Origin: Gammaproteobacteria bacterium
GTDB lineage: Bacteria > Pseudomonadota > Gammaproteobacteria > Steroidobacterales > Foliamicaceae
Direction of reading: 5' to 3'
Assembly (NCBI GenBank): GCA_009845905.1
Contig: VXYS01000004.1
Location: forward strand, 277,285-341,284
Length of the DNA stretch: 64,000 bases
The translations under genes and the position numbers were made by a program. Shown one piece after another: positions 45,453 through 53,925 of the stretch. The stretch's first letter is position 1. Each line of letters opens with the position of its first letter. The notes beneath the pieces were generated by a model, which was not told where the DNA came from, made no database searches, and saw only the letters and a list, made by a program, of their open reading frames with translations.

Positions 45453-47105
45453 TCATGCGGCCCTCGACGGAACTGGGCGTTTCAACTTGCGCGTGTCCAC
45501 GCAGTCGCCGCGGTCCAGCAGGTCCGCGGCCAGTGATTTCAGCGCCGCCCGGTCGAGCTTTTCCGTTGCGGTGTGGGGCAAGGCATCCGCAAACGCGACG
45601 TACCCGGGCGCCTTGAAGTAGGCGAGCCGCTTCAGGCAGTAGCGCACCAGCTCTTCCGCCAGCGCCCGCGCATCGCCGGAGTCCGCGCTCCCGCCCTTCA
45701 GCCGGATGCAGGCAAACACCTCGTCTCCGCGGATTTCGTCGGGCGCCGCCACGACGCCCGCTTCGGCGACGGCATCATTCTCGGCCAGCACCCCTTCGAC
45801 CTCCACGGCGGCGATGTTCTCGCCGCTGCGCCGGATCATGTTGCTCTTGCGGTCGATGAAATGCATGTCGCCGTCGGCGTCGCGCGCCACGATGTCGCCG
45901 GTATGGAACCATCCGCCCTCCCAGGCGGCATCGGTGGCCGCGGCGTCCCTGAAATAACCCGAGAAAAAGCCCCCCCGCGGATCGTCGCCCGCATGGCGCA
46001 CCCACAACTCGCCCGGTTGATCCACGTCCACTTCGTTGGCCCGGTCATCCACGATGCGCACGTCCACCGCCGGCAAGGGACGGCCGAAGCAGGCGGTTCC
46101 CTGCTTGCGCGGCTCCCGGTTTGCGATGATCGCGGCGCTCGCGCCCGTCTCGGTCATCGCCCAGGCCTCCACAAGCGGAAACCCGAAGCGCTCCTCGAAC
46201 GGCACGTGCTGGCGGCTGCCCACGCCGGCGCCGAACCCGAAACGCACGCCGTGGCGCCGCTCGGCCGGGTCCTCGTCCAGCTTGAGCAGGATCGCCGGCA
46301 TCACGCCCAGGTAATGGACGATCGTCGCACCGGATTCCCTGACTTCCCGCCACCAGCTTCGCGGATGGAAACGGTCCAGCGGCACGATGCAGCCGCCGTT
46401 GACCAGCATGACCATGGTCGAGCAGGCCATCGCATTCATGTGGTGCATCGGCAGTGGCGTGATCAGGCAGTCGCCGCCCGCGTCCAGCGCGCACAAACCG
46501 CCCAGCGCCGTGTACCAGTCCCCGATCATCGTGAAATAGCGGTTGCTGAGCATGCAGCCCTTGGGCCTGCCGGTGGTCCCCGAGGTATACAGGAGCGCGC
46601 ATTCGCGATCGGCCGGATTCTCGGGCTGCCGCCCGCCCCCGGGCCGCGACGGCAGCTTTGGTATGTCCTCGCCCGGCGCGCATACCGGCACCTTCAGTCC
46701 TTCCGCTCGCAACACCTCCCGCAGTGCGTCCACCCGTTCCGGCAACGCGATCACGAGCCGTGCTTCGCTGTGCGCCAGCGCGTAGCCAAGCTCGGCCGAC
46801 CGCCAGGCCGGATTCAGCGGCGCGGCTGATATTCCCAGCGCATTCAGCGCCAGCCAATGCAGGAACATTTCCGGGCGGTTCTCCAGCAGCAGCGCGACGC
46901 GTTGCGAACCGCCGTCTGCGATTCCGGAGAATCCGGCGATCAGCGCCTGCGTGCGTTCCCAGGCTTCGGCATAGCTCAAGTCGCCCGCCTCGATGCCCGT
47001 CCGCTCGGCCGTGTCGCGCGTAATTCGAAGAAACGGCTTCCTGCCGTGCCGCTGCGCCGCGCCCTCCAGGACGCCGGCCACGGTGCCCGGGGCTGCGACG
47101 CTCAC
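45453..47105 (-). CDS. Acyl-CoA synthetase (AMP-forming)
   Basis: 550 residues, ANL superfamily. ALLYTSGTTGRPKGCML is the AMP-binding P-loop, WAMTETGASAA the A5 motif, GWFHTGDIVARDADG the hinge Asp region, DRKSNMIRRSGENIAAVEVE the A8 loop and TATEKLDRAALK the catalytic Lys. It would load a carboxylic acid onto CoA to start degradation by the downstream thiolase-fold/DUF35/SDR enzymes. Similarity is to the CaiC/medium-chain branch; substrate unknown. It overlaps the dioxygenase beta gene by 4 bp. Confidence 0.92.
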   Translation of the reverse strand: MSVAAPGTVAGVLEGAAQRHGRKPFLRITRDTAERTGIEAGDLSYAEAWERTQALIAGFSGIADGGSQRVALLLENRPEMFLHWLALNALGISAAPLNPAWRSAELGYALAHSEARLVIALPERVDALREVLRAEGLKVPVCAPGEDIPKLPSRPGGGRQPENPADRECALLYTSGTTGRPKGCMLSNRYFTMIGDWYTALGGLCALDAGGDCLITPLPMHHMNAMACSTMVMLVNGGCIVPLDRFHPRSWWREVRESGATIVHYLGVMPAILLKLDEDPAERRHGVRFGFGAGVGSRQHVPFEERFGFPLVEAWAMTETGASAAIIANREPRKQGTACFGRPLPAVDVRIVDDRANEVDVDQPGELWVRHAGDDPRGGFFSGYFRDAAATDAAWEGGWFHTGDIVARDADGDMHFIDRKSNMIRRSGENIAAVEVEGVLAENDAVAEAGVVAAPDEIRGDEVFACIRLKGGSADSGDARALAEELVRYCLKRLAYFKAPGYVAFADALPHTATEKLDRAALKSLAADLLDRGDCVDTRKLKRPVPSRAA

Positions 47106-47590
47106 AGGAAAAGCTGTATGGAAGGCAGCGCCGCGTCGCGGTTCAGCAATTCGATGCGCTTGACGGCAATCTTCAGACCTCCATCCTCAAGGCGAAGATC
47201 GTGGTGCGCCACGCCGCCCAGCATGAACTGCTCGTCCAGCCGCGTTTCGAGATAGATGAACGGCGTGCGCATTGCATATTCGCCGGCATCGTCGTCCCTC
47301 CCGACGAGTTCCGGGCGCTGCAGCACGTGCTGGCAGAAGCTCGGTTGCTGCTGCGAGTGCGACAGCGGGTTCTTCAACCGCTCGATTCGCACCTTCAGCA
47401 GAAACCGGTCCTCGCAGAACAGCGAAGTATGGCTGTGCGGGTCCGTCTGCCCGCGCACCAGCGGCATCCAGTACAGCGCGTCCTCCGCGAACAGCTCGTA
47501 CCACTCGTCCAGCCGCTTCTCGTCGATCAGCCGCGCCTCCCGGTACACGAACCGCGCCAACTCCCCCGTCGTTGGAGGCGCCTTACTCAT
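47102..47590 (-). CDS. Ring-hydroxylating dioxygenase beta subunit
   Basis: 162 residues from the ATG at 47590. The frame is open upstream into the 110-bp inverted repeat, which is excluded. A SnoaL-like cone fold with FVYREARLIDEKRLDEWYEL and APRTPFIY-like MRTPFIYLETRLDEQFMLGG is typical of RHO small subunits, which have a structural role. There is no Shine-Dalgarno. It is separated from the alpha gene by the repeat element only. Confidence 0.9.
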   Translation of the reverse strand: MSKAPPTTGELARFVYREARLIDEKRLDEWYELFAEDALYWMPLVRGQTDPHSHTSLFCEDRFLLKVRIERLKNPLSHSQQQPSFCQHVLQRPELVGRDDDAGEYAMRTPFIYLETRLDEQFMLGGVAHHDLRLEDGGLKIAVKRIELLNRDAALPSIQLFL

Positions 47591-47608
47591 GGGATTGCGG
47601 AAAGGGAA

Positions 47609-47718
47609 GCCTGCTTTCTGTCCCTCCTGTACCGGGAGTGTCGGCGACAGGGATGTCGCCGCCAAGCCCCATGGATGGGTTCATGCGGCTCCCGGTACAG
47701 GAGGGACAGAAAGCAGGC
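47609..47718. repeat. 110-bp inverted-repeat element, copy B (between dioxygenase subunits)
   Basis: Arms 47609-47638 and 47689-47718 are perfect 30-bp reverse complements around a 50-nt centre, exactly the dimensions of copy A. The centre holds GGCGACA-GGGA-TGTCGCC and CCCAT-GG-ATGGG. Thirty-seven of 50 centre positions match copy A, while the arms are largely different apart from the inner CCGGGAG/CTCCCGG. It starts 4 bp after the alpha-subunit stop and ends 18 bp before the beta ATG. Confidence 0.85.
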
Positions 47719-47722
47719 GAGA

Positions 47723-49054
47723 TCATTCGACGGCCTCGCCATGGGGAAGCATGTACTTGAGCCAGGCGCGGAACTGGCCGCGCATCGAGACTTCGCTGGT
47801 GCCGTTGTAAACGCCCGCGATGCCGTCACGCTCGGAGGGATCGTAGTTGCGGTGCAGGCTCACCCACTCGTTGCCCTGCGCGTGCAGTCCCTGCTGGATC
47901 TCGCTGTAGCAGTGCAGGTCGTCGTGCCCCACCACCGAGGTCGGCGCATTGATCAGCCGCGAATACGTCATCGTGCGCTTGAGCAGTTCCTCCGGAGCGC
48001 CCGCCAGGCGGAAAGTCCAGCTCTCCAGCACCGTCCTGTTGGCCGCCAGCGGCCGCGCGACGCGGATCGCCTGGATCGCGCCCTTGATCGTGAGGCTGGG
48101 GAAATAGACCGTGTTGTGGCGGTTCTCGCCGAGGATCGCATGCGCGCGTTCCTCGCCGTAGGCTTCGACCATCCGCCGCTCGTATTCCGGCTCTGCCGAA
48201 TACTTCGAGTGAATCGAGAACTTCACGCCGGTATAGGAGTGGCCGTTCTCGTAGATCTTCACGCCCATGTTGTCGAAGAAGTCGTAGTCGTTGACGAAGG
48301 GCGCGAACTGCTGCACCACCATCGGCGGCTCCCCGCCGTCGCCCTCTTCCTCCCAGAGCCGCTTGGCGATGCCGGCCGACGACTGGTGCGCCACCATCGG
48401 GTGCATCGCGTCGTTCAGGTTCTCCACGAACATCTTCCAGTTGCAGTCGTGGTCGTAGCGCAGCACGCCGCCGGCGATCTCCAGCCGGCCCTCCGGCGAG
48501 CGGTCGGCCATGTTGTCGATCGAACTCAGGGAATCGCCGAAATAGTCGTGAAAGTCCGGCCCCTCGTTGCTCAGCCGCACGAACACGAAGCCCCGGTAGA
48601 TTTCCTGATTGGGCACCGGCGTAAGCCCCTGCCAGTGGGCCGTTTCGGAAATGTCCGTTCCGCCGTAGCCGCCCTTCATCGGAACGGTCCTGAGGCTGCC
48701 GTCGAGGCGATAGGTCCAGCCGTGGTACGGGCAACGCAGCGTGCTCCCGCAGTTCCCTTCCACCGCGCTGACCACCCGGGTGCCCTTGTGCGCGCAGCGA
48801 TTGAGGAACACCCGCACCTCGTCGTCGCGGCCCCGCAGCATCACCAGCGGCGATCCGGCGATGTCCGCCGTGTAGAAGTCGCCCGGCTTCGGCACCTGGC
48901 TGTCGTGACCCATGTAGATCCAGGTGTTGCGCCACAGGCGTTCCAGTTCCAACTCGTACAGCTCCTCGGATATGTACAGGTCGCGATGCACGGCGTCGGG
49001 CCGGACCAGTGCGCGCAGTGCGTCGCGGTTGCTGGCGTATGAACGGGCGGTCAT
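47723..49054 (-). CDS. Ring-hydroxylating dioxygenase alpha subunit (Rieske)
   Basis: 443 residues from the ATG at 49054. The Rieske [2Fe-2S] centre is Cys87-x-His89 (CAHKGTRVV) and Cys108-x2-His111 (CPYHGWTY). The mononuclear iron site lies in NLNDAMHPMVAHQ, with the bridging Asp. It hydroxylates an aromatic or similar ring with O2 in the cytoplasm. No reductase or ferredoxin gene is adjacent; a ferredoxin is encoded at 8.5 kb. It heads the minus-strand catabolic run. Confidence 0.94.
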   Translation of the reverse strand: MTARSYASNRDALRALVRPDAVHRDLYISEELYELELERLWRNTWIYMGHDSQVPKPGDFYTADIAGSPLVMLRGRDDEVRVFLNRCAHKGTRVVSAVEGNCGSTLRCPYHGWTYRLDGSLRTVPMKGGYGGTDISETAHWQGLTPVPNQEIYRGFVFVRLSNEGPDFHDYFGDSLSSIDNMADRSPEGRLEIAGGVLRYDHDCNWKMFVENLNDAMHPMVAHQSSAGIAKRLWEEEGDGGEPPMVVQQFAPFVNDYDFFDNMGVKIYENGHSYTGVKFSIHSKYSAEPEYERRMVEAYGEERAHAILGENRHNTVYFPSLTIKGAIQAIRVARPLAANRTVLESWTFRLAGAPEELLKRTMTYSRLINAPTSVVGHDDLHCYSEIQQGLHAQGNEWVSLHRNYDPSERDGIAGVYNGTSEVSMRGQFRAWLKYMLPHGEAVE

Positions 49055-49083
49055 CGTCGTTTGCGTATTGGCGTGAGGCGTAG

Positions 49084-49135
49084 ATTCTAGCCCGCGCAGC
49101 CCTGGAGAATGCGTGGCGCTCCGGCGCGCCGGAGC
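49084..49135. promoter_or_regulatory. Divergent promoter region with an 18-bp perfect palindrome
   Basis: The 106-bp spacer between the dioxygenase alpha gene and the serine hydrolase operon holds GCTCCGGCGCGCCGGAGC (49118-49135), an exact palindrome and candidate operator. On the minus strand TAGAAT (49084-49089) is a -10-like box 30 bp from the dioxygenase ATG, with only a weak -35 (GCATTC) 17 bp further. No regulator gene is adjacent. Confidence 0.35.
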
Positions 49136-49160
49136 ACCGGCGATCGGCGAATTGGGGGAT

Positions 49161-50378
49161 ATGATTACGCGCTCGGCAGGGGTTGCAAACGGATTCGTGA
49201 AGAGATTGCTGCGCATCTTGGGACTGACCGTCGCCTGGGCGGTGGGCGGAGTCGTGGGGCTGGTCCTCCTGGTCGTGCTGGGCTTCCTGGCGGCCAAGCC
49301 GACCGAGACCATTCGCCTGCTCGGCCAGTTCGCCGGAAACCGTCCCGGTCATATGCAACGGGTCCCCGGCGCACCGGAGCAGCCGCTTCCCAAGGCCTCT
49401 TTCGGCGAACGGGCCCTGTCTGTCGAAAGCCTGCAGGCGGCCATGGATTACGGCGCCGAAACCGGTTCCGACGCTCTGATCGTCTGGCGCGGCGGCAGTA
49501 TTCAGCTCGAGCACTATTACGAGGGCGCCGACGAAAACACGCTCACGTCAACCCAGTCCATGCACAAGTCGGTGGTCGCCCTGCTGGTGGGCGTTGCGAT
49601 CTCCGATGGACACATCGGCTCCGCCGACGATCCGATCAGCCTTTATCTGCCCGAATGGGCCGGCGACGAGCGCGCCGCAATCACGATTCGCCAGGCGCTA
49701 TGGCAAAGCAGCGGAATCGACTTCCCGACCTTCGCCTTCGGCAGCCTGGGGCCGATGATGGGCCTGCTGATCGGCCAGGACATGCGGCCGATCACGTTCG
49801 AGCAAAAGGCGGTGGAACCGCCGGTCACCAGTTTTGAATACAACAGCATCAACCCGCTGGTGCTGGGCCTGGTCATCGAGAACGCCACCGGTCGGCCGTA
49901 CGCGGAATACCTGTCCGAAGCGCTGTGGAAGCCGCTGGGGGCGGGCGACGGCTGGGTGCAGATGGACACCGAAGGCGGCATGGCGCGCAGCTACTGCTGC
50001 CTGGACATACCGGCGCGCGGCTGGCTGCGGTTCGGCTTGCTGCACCTTGACAACGGCCGCGCGAACGGCCGCCAGATCGTGCCGGAGGACTGGATCGCGG
50101 CTGTCCGCACGCCCGGCCCGAACAATCCGAACTACGGTTTTCTGACCTGGCTGGGCACGGAACACGTGGAACAGCGTGCCTACAATTCAAAGGCCTCGCT
50201 GCGCGCCTACCACTCCGAAGCATTTGCAGCCGATGACGTGACCTATTTCGACGGCTTCGGCGGACAGCGCGTCTATATCATTCCGAGCGCCGACATGGTG
50301 ATCGTGCGCACCGGCGCGCTTGCGACGGACTGGGACGATTCCCATCTGCCCAACCTGTTGCTGGCCGGGCTGCGCTGA
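49161..50378 (+). CDS. Serine hydrolase, class C beta-lactamase family (1 of 3)
   Basis: 405 residues from the ATG at 49161 (GGGGGAT upstream). An N-terminal membrane anchor (GLTVAWAVGGVVGLVLLVVL) places the domain in the periplasm. Ser133 and Lys136 (QSMHKSVVALLVG) form the SxxK motif; EYNSINPLVLG is the Y-containing second motif. The family covers esterases, peptidases and 6-aminohexanoate-dimer hydrolases as well as lactamases. It resembles the NylB/EstB branch more than true AmpC. First of a tandem group diverging from the dioxygenase operon. Confidence 0.87.
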   Translation: MITRSAGVANGFVKRLLRILGLTVAWAVGGVVGLVLLVVLGFLAAKPTETIRLLGQFAGNRPGHMQRVPGAPEQPLPKASFGERALSVESLQAAMDYGAETGSDALIVWRGGSIQLEHYYEGADENTLTSTQSMHKSVVALLVGVAISDGHIGSADDPISLYLPEWAGDERAAITIRQALWQSSGIDFPTFAFGSLGPMMGLLIGQDMRPITFEQKAVEPPVTSFEYNSINPLVLGLVIENATGRPYAEYLSEALWKPLGAGDGWVQMDTEGGMARSYCCLDIPARGWLRFGLLHLDNGRANGRQIVPEDWIAAVRTPGPNNPNYGFLTWLGTEHVEQRAYNSKASLRAYHSEAFAADDVTYFDGFGGQRVYIIPSADMVIVRTGALATDWDDSHLPNLLLAGLR

Positions 50379-50392
50379 AAGGAGAACGAATC

Positions 50393-51670
50393 ATGAAGAC
50401 AGCACACAGGATTGCGTTTGCGATGATGCTCGCTGCCGGAGCCGTGGCTGCGCAGGAGCAGCCGAACACGCAGATGACGCCCGAGGAAATCCAGGACCGG
50501 GTGGACTGGGTCAACGAAGTGGAAGCTCAGGACTTCCATTTCTGGCGCCGCTGGCGAGACCAGCCGGACCAGACCGCGTTTCGCCAGCCCCAGACCTGGT
50601 ACAACCCGATGATCCTGGTGGACGGGGGCGTTTCGCAGCCGTTCTTTCCCAGCGCCGGCCCCGAAGAATCGCCCACGATCGATCCCGAGGCCGTCGCCGT
50701 TGCTTCGGCCTACGCGATGGAGCGGGAAACGCAGGCCTTCATGATCTACCACAAGGGCAAGATCCGTCACGCCGAGTTCATGGACGGATTTCACGAGAGC
50801 TCGCCGATCAGCTCCCATTCCTGGGTGAAAACCCTGCACGGAATCGTCGCCGGATTCGCGCTGGCCGACGGCGATATCGGCAGCCTGGACGATCCGGTCG
50901 AGAAATACATCCACGAATGGCAAGGGGACCCGCGCGGGCAGATCACGGTGCGCCAGGTGCTGCACAACACCACCGGCCTGGAACTGCCGTTCGGCGAGCT
51001 TCGCCAGGGCCCGCAGCCGTACGCGAAGAGCATGCAACTGGTGGAGGGCAGCGACATCTACGGCACGGTGCTTTCGTTCGAGTTGACGGAAGAGCCGGGC
51101 ACGACCTTTGCCCACAACAACCCGAACACGCAGCTCGCCGGCATGATCATCCACCGGGCCACCGGCAGGAATTTCGCGCATTACCTGGGCGAGAAACTCT
51201 GGCGGCCGCTGGGTGCGCAGCGCGGCGCCATGCGGCTGGACGGCGTGGAGGGCAATGTCATCTCGTATTGCTGCTTCCTCTCGGCGCCGGCGGACTGGAT
51301 GCGGGTCGCGCACTTGCTGATGAACGACGGCAAGCTGCCGGACGGCACGCAGCTGCTGCCGGACGGCTGGGTGGACGAAATGCTCGCCGGCTCGGAGCCC
51401 AATCCGAACTACGGTTTTCAGATCTGGACCGACACGGTGTTCATGGAGCGGCGCCCCTACTACCCGAGCATGCCCCCGAACTTCGCCAACTATCACTCGG
51501 AGCCATTCGCCGTCGACGACCTGTTCTACCTGGACGGCGGCGGCAAGGTACGGGTCTGGATCAGCCCCAAGCTGGACCTGATCGTGCTGCGAATGGGCTA
51601 TCCGCCGCCGCGCGGCAAGGGCTTCGACGAAGCCGTCATCCCGAACGCCGTCATTCGCGGCATCCTTTGA
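50393..51670 (+). CDS. Serine hydrolase, class C beta-lactamase family (2 of 3)
   Basis: 425 residues with a cleavable signal peptide (RIAFAMMLAAGAVAAQ) and an AAAGGAGAAC Shine-Dalgarno. SxxK is Ser143-Lys146 (SHSWVKTLHG). The second motif reads AHNNPNTQLAGMI, with His in place of the usual Tyr. The C-terminal part (NYHSEPFAVDDLFYLDGGGK) matches copies 1 and 3. It lies 14 bp after copy 1, so the genes arose by duplication and are co-transcribed. Confidence 0.87.
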   Translation: MKTAHRIAFAMMLAAGAVAAQEQPNTQMTPEEIQDRVDWVNEVEAQDFHFWRRWRDQPDQTAFRQPQTWYNPMILVDGGVSQPFFPSAGPEESPTIDPEAVAVASAYAMERETQAFMIYHKGKIRHAEFMDGFHESSPISSHSWVKTLHGIVAGFALADGDIGSLDDPVEKYIHEWQGDPRGQITVRQVLHNTTGLELPFGELRQGPQPYAKSMQLVEGSDIYGTVLSFELTEEPGTTFAHNNPNTQLAGMIIHRATGRNFAHYLGEKLWRPLGAQRGAMRLDGVEGNVISYCCFLSAPADWMRVAHLLMNDGKLPDGTQLLPDGWVDEMLAGSEPNPNYGFQIWTDTVFMERRPYYPSMPPNFANYHSEPFAVDDLFYLDGGGKVRVWISPKLDLIVLRMGYPPPRGKGFDEAVIPNAVIRGIL

Positions 51671-51697
51671 TCAGCAGGTAACAGGGAGCGTCCCGAC

Positions 51698-52540
51698 ATG
51701 AAACGCGTCACCGCTCTAGCCGTCCTGGCCGCGATGGCCTGGTGTCTGCCCGGCTCGCCCGCCGGCGCCCAGGAGCGCCTGACCCGCGAGGCGCTGGCCG
51801 GGGCCGATTACGTGCGCGGCCGCCTCGCATTTCAGCAACGCTGCAGCGCCTGCCACACGCTCGCCGAAGACGCCCTGCACCTGGCCGGCCCCAACCTGTG
51901 GGAGGTCATCGGCCGGACTGCGGGCACCCGGGAGGAATTCAGCTATTCCGAAACGCTCAGGGAGGCCGAATTCGCCTGGACGCCGGACCGCGTGGACGAC
52001 TGGCTGGCCAACCCCGACAGCTATCTGCCGGGCAACACGATGCTGATCCCCGAACCGGTGCCCGACCGCGACCGCCTGCCCATGATCTCGTTCATGATGC
52101 TGGAGACGGGCGGGGCCGACTGGCCGCGCCCGGAGATCGACATCGCCGCGCTCGAATCCCCCAGGGGCGAGTCGCCCGCCGAACGCTTCCCGAGCTTCTG
52201 GAACCATCTCATGCACAACACCACCCGTTACCGCTGGGTGGACGACGAGCAGGAATTCGTCTTCGACGCCTACTACAACAAGGACGGCTCGGTCACCTCC
52301 AGCATGGAGGGCGTGGACGGCTTCTGGCACATCGACGAACGCGATTTCTTCTGCTACGCCCTGCAGGGGCTGCCCATACGGCCGAATTACTTCGTCCAGT
52401 GCTTCCCGGTCGCAGCCATGGCCATACCGCGCTTCTCCGAGCAGTTGTGGCAATCGCCCATGTACGGCGGCGCGGTGCTCTACGGGGGCATTCTTCCCGG
52501 ACGGCCCACGGACGACGCCGAGACAGCCGCGCCCGAATAA
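51698..52540 (+). CDS. Class I cytochrome c with an unknown C-terminal domain
   Basis: 280 residues. A signal peptide (TALAVLAAMAWCLPGSPAGA) precedes a cytochrome c domain with CSACH (Cys49, Cys52, His53) and the axial Met115 in LPGNTMLIP. From about residue 145 there is a domain of about 130 residues with many aromatics (FWNHLMHNTTRYRWVDDEQE, YYNKDGSVTSSMEGVDGFWH) that was not recognised. It would carry electrons in the periplasm. Placed between two serine hydrolases in one operon, it suggests a shared periplasmic oxidation. Confidence 0.85.
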   Translation: MKRVTALAVLAAMAWCLPGSPAGAQERLTREALAGADYVRGRLAFQQRCSACHTLAEDALHLAGPNLWEVIGRTAGTREEFSYSETLREAEFAWTPDRVDDWLANPDSYLPGNTMLIPEPVPDRDRLPMISFMMLETGGADWPRPEIDIAALESPRGESPAERFPSFWNHLMHNTTRYRWVDDEQEFVFDAYYNKDGSVTSSMEGVDGFWHIDERDFFCYALQGLPIRPNYFVQCFPVAAMAIPRFSEQLWQSPMYGGAVLYGGILPGRPTDDAETAAPE

Positions 52541-52571
52541 GCGCGTGGCCCCGAAACAAGAAGGAGACAAC

Positions 52572-53852
52572 ATGCTCAAGCGCATACTCAGAGGACTTGC
52601 CAAGACCGGCAAGTGGACGCTGATCGTCATCGCCGTAATCGGCGTGCTGGTCTACCTGCCTTCCCGGCTTGGCTGGTACGGCATCTACGCCAAGCGTTAC
52701 GTCATCTCGCTGTCCGGCAATCCCATGAGCCCCGCACGCGCCTGGTATGACCCGCAGGAACTGGTGGCCGGCAGCGACTTCATGCCGCTCGAGGCCTGGC
52801 TGGAGGGGCAAAACCCGATCGATCCCGCCGTATACGAGGAAGCCGCCTCGTGGGCCGGGCAGCAGAGAAGCGATTCTCTGGTGGTGCTCTACAAGGGGCG
52901 GCTGGCGCACGCCAGTTATTTCAACGACCAGGCCCCCGAGTCGGAGTTCAGCACCCACTCGCTCACCAAGGTCCTGACTTCGATACTGGTGGGTCACGCC
53001 ATCGCCGACGGCCACATGGAGTCGGTCGATCAGCCGGCAGCGGATTTTCTTCCGGAATGGGACACGGACGAACGCCGCGGCATTACCGTTCGGGACCTCC
53101 TGAACATGGCCGGGGGACTTGAGGAAACGTTCGCCTTCTATCCGGGATCGGCGCGGCTGGCGCGCACGATGGGGACCGACATCGTGACCGCCAACCTGGA
53201 CGTCGGCATCTACGCGCCCCCGGGAACGGCGTTCTCGCACGCCAATCCCAACAGCCAGGTGGCCGGGATCGTCGTGGAGCGCGCGATCGGTATGCGCTTC
53301 GCCGACTACCTTTCCGAAAAGCTCTGGGCGCCGCTGGGGCTGCGCGACGGCTGGCTCCTGCTGGACCGCGAGGACGGCATGGTGCACACCGACTGCTGCA
53401 TGTGGACCGCGATCGAGGACTGGGCGCTGATCGGGCAGGCGCTGATGCAGAACGGCTGCTACGCGGGCCAACAGGTGATTCCGGCCGGGTGGGTGGACGA
53501 GATGACCACGCCATCGGCGGCCAACGAGAACTACGGGATGCAGTTGTGGCTGGGAACGTCCCATGAGCCCCTGCGCAAGTACGACCCGAGCATCGAGTTC
53601 ATGGGCAACCTGCACTCGGAGCCGTTCGTGGCCGACGACTTGTTCTTCCTCGACGGCGCGGGCGACCAGCGGCTTTACATGATCCCGTCGCGGGAACTCG
53701 TGATCCTGCGCACCGGAAAGGACGGGCCGGAGTGGGACGACGCCGTGCTGCCCAACCTGTTCACGCGCGCCGTGGACTCGATCGGCGGCCGCCCTGCGGA
53801 AACGCTCCCGACACGCGCCGACCTGAACGCCGCCTGCCTGAGTTCAGGATAG
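52572..53852 (+). CDS. Serine hydrolase, class C beta-lactamase family (3 of 3)
   Basis: 426 residues from the ATG at 52572 (AAGGAGAC upstream); a GTG at 52545 is less likely. An N-terminal membrane anchor (LIVIAVIGVLVYLPSRLGWY) keeps it at the periplasmic face. SxxK is Ser130-Lys133 (HSLTKVLTS); the second motif is SHANPNSQVAG with His replacing Tyr, as in copy 2. It is followed by the repeat at 53855 and a convergent gene. Confidence 0.87.
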   Translation: MLKRILRGLAKTGKWTLIVIAVIGVLVYLPSRLGWYGIYAKRYVISLSGNPMSPARAWYDPQELVAGSDFMPLEAWLEGQNPIDPAVYEEAASWAGQQRSDSLVVLYKGRLAHASYFNDQAPESEFSTHSLTKVLTSILVGHAIADGHMESVDQPAADFLPEWDTDERRGITVRDLLNMAGGLEETFAFYPGSARLARTMGTDIVTANLDVGIYAPPGTAFSHANPNSQVAGIVVERAIGMRFADYLSEKLWAPLGLRDGWLLLDREDGMVHTDCCMWTAIEDWALIGQALMQNGCYAGQQVIPAGWVDEMTTPSAANENYGMQLWLGTSHEPLRKYDPSIEFMGNLHSEPFVADDLFFLDGAGDQRLYMIPSRELVILRTGKDGPEWDDAVLPNLFTRAVDSIGGRPAETLPTRADLNAACLSSG

Positions 53853-53854
53853 TC

Positions 53855-53923
53855 CCTGGGAGCGAGGGCATGTCCCTCGCGGCGTCTCGCCTTCCCCGAG
53901 GGCGGGACGCCCTCGCTCCCAGG
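53855..53923 (+). repeat. CCTGGGAGCGA intergenic repeat, copy 3
   Basis: The outer stem CCTGGGAGCGAGGGC (53855-53869) pairs with GCCCTCGCTCCCAGG (53909-53923), 15 bp and perfect. Alternative inner hairpins are GAGGG-CATGT-CCCTC, GGCG-TCT-CGCC and GAGGGCG-GGA-CGCCCTC. It fills the 73-bp space between two convergent genes and could serve as a bidirectional terminator. Confidence 0.8.
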
Positions 53924-53925
53924 CG

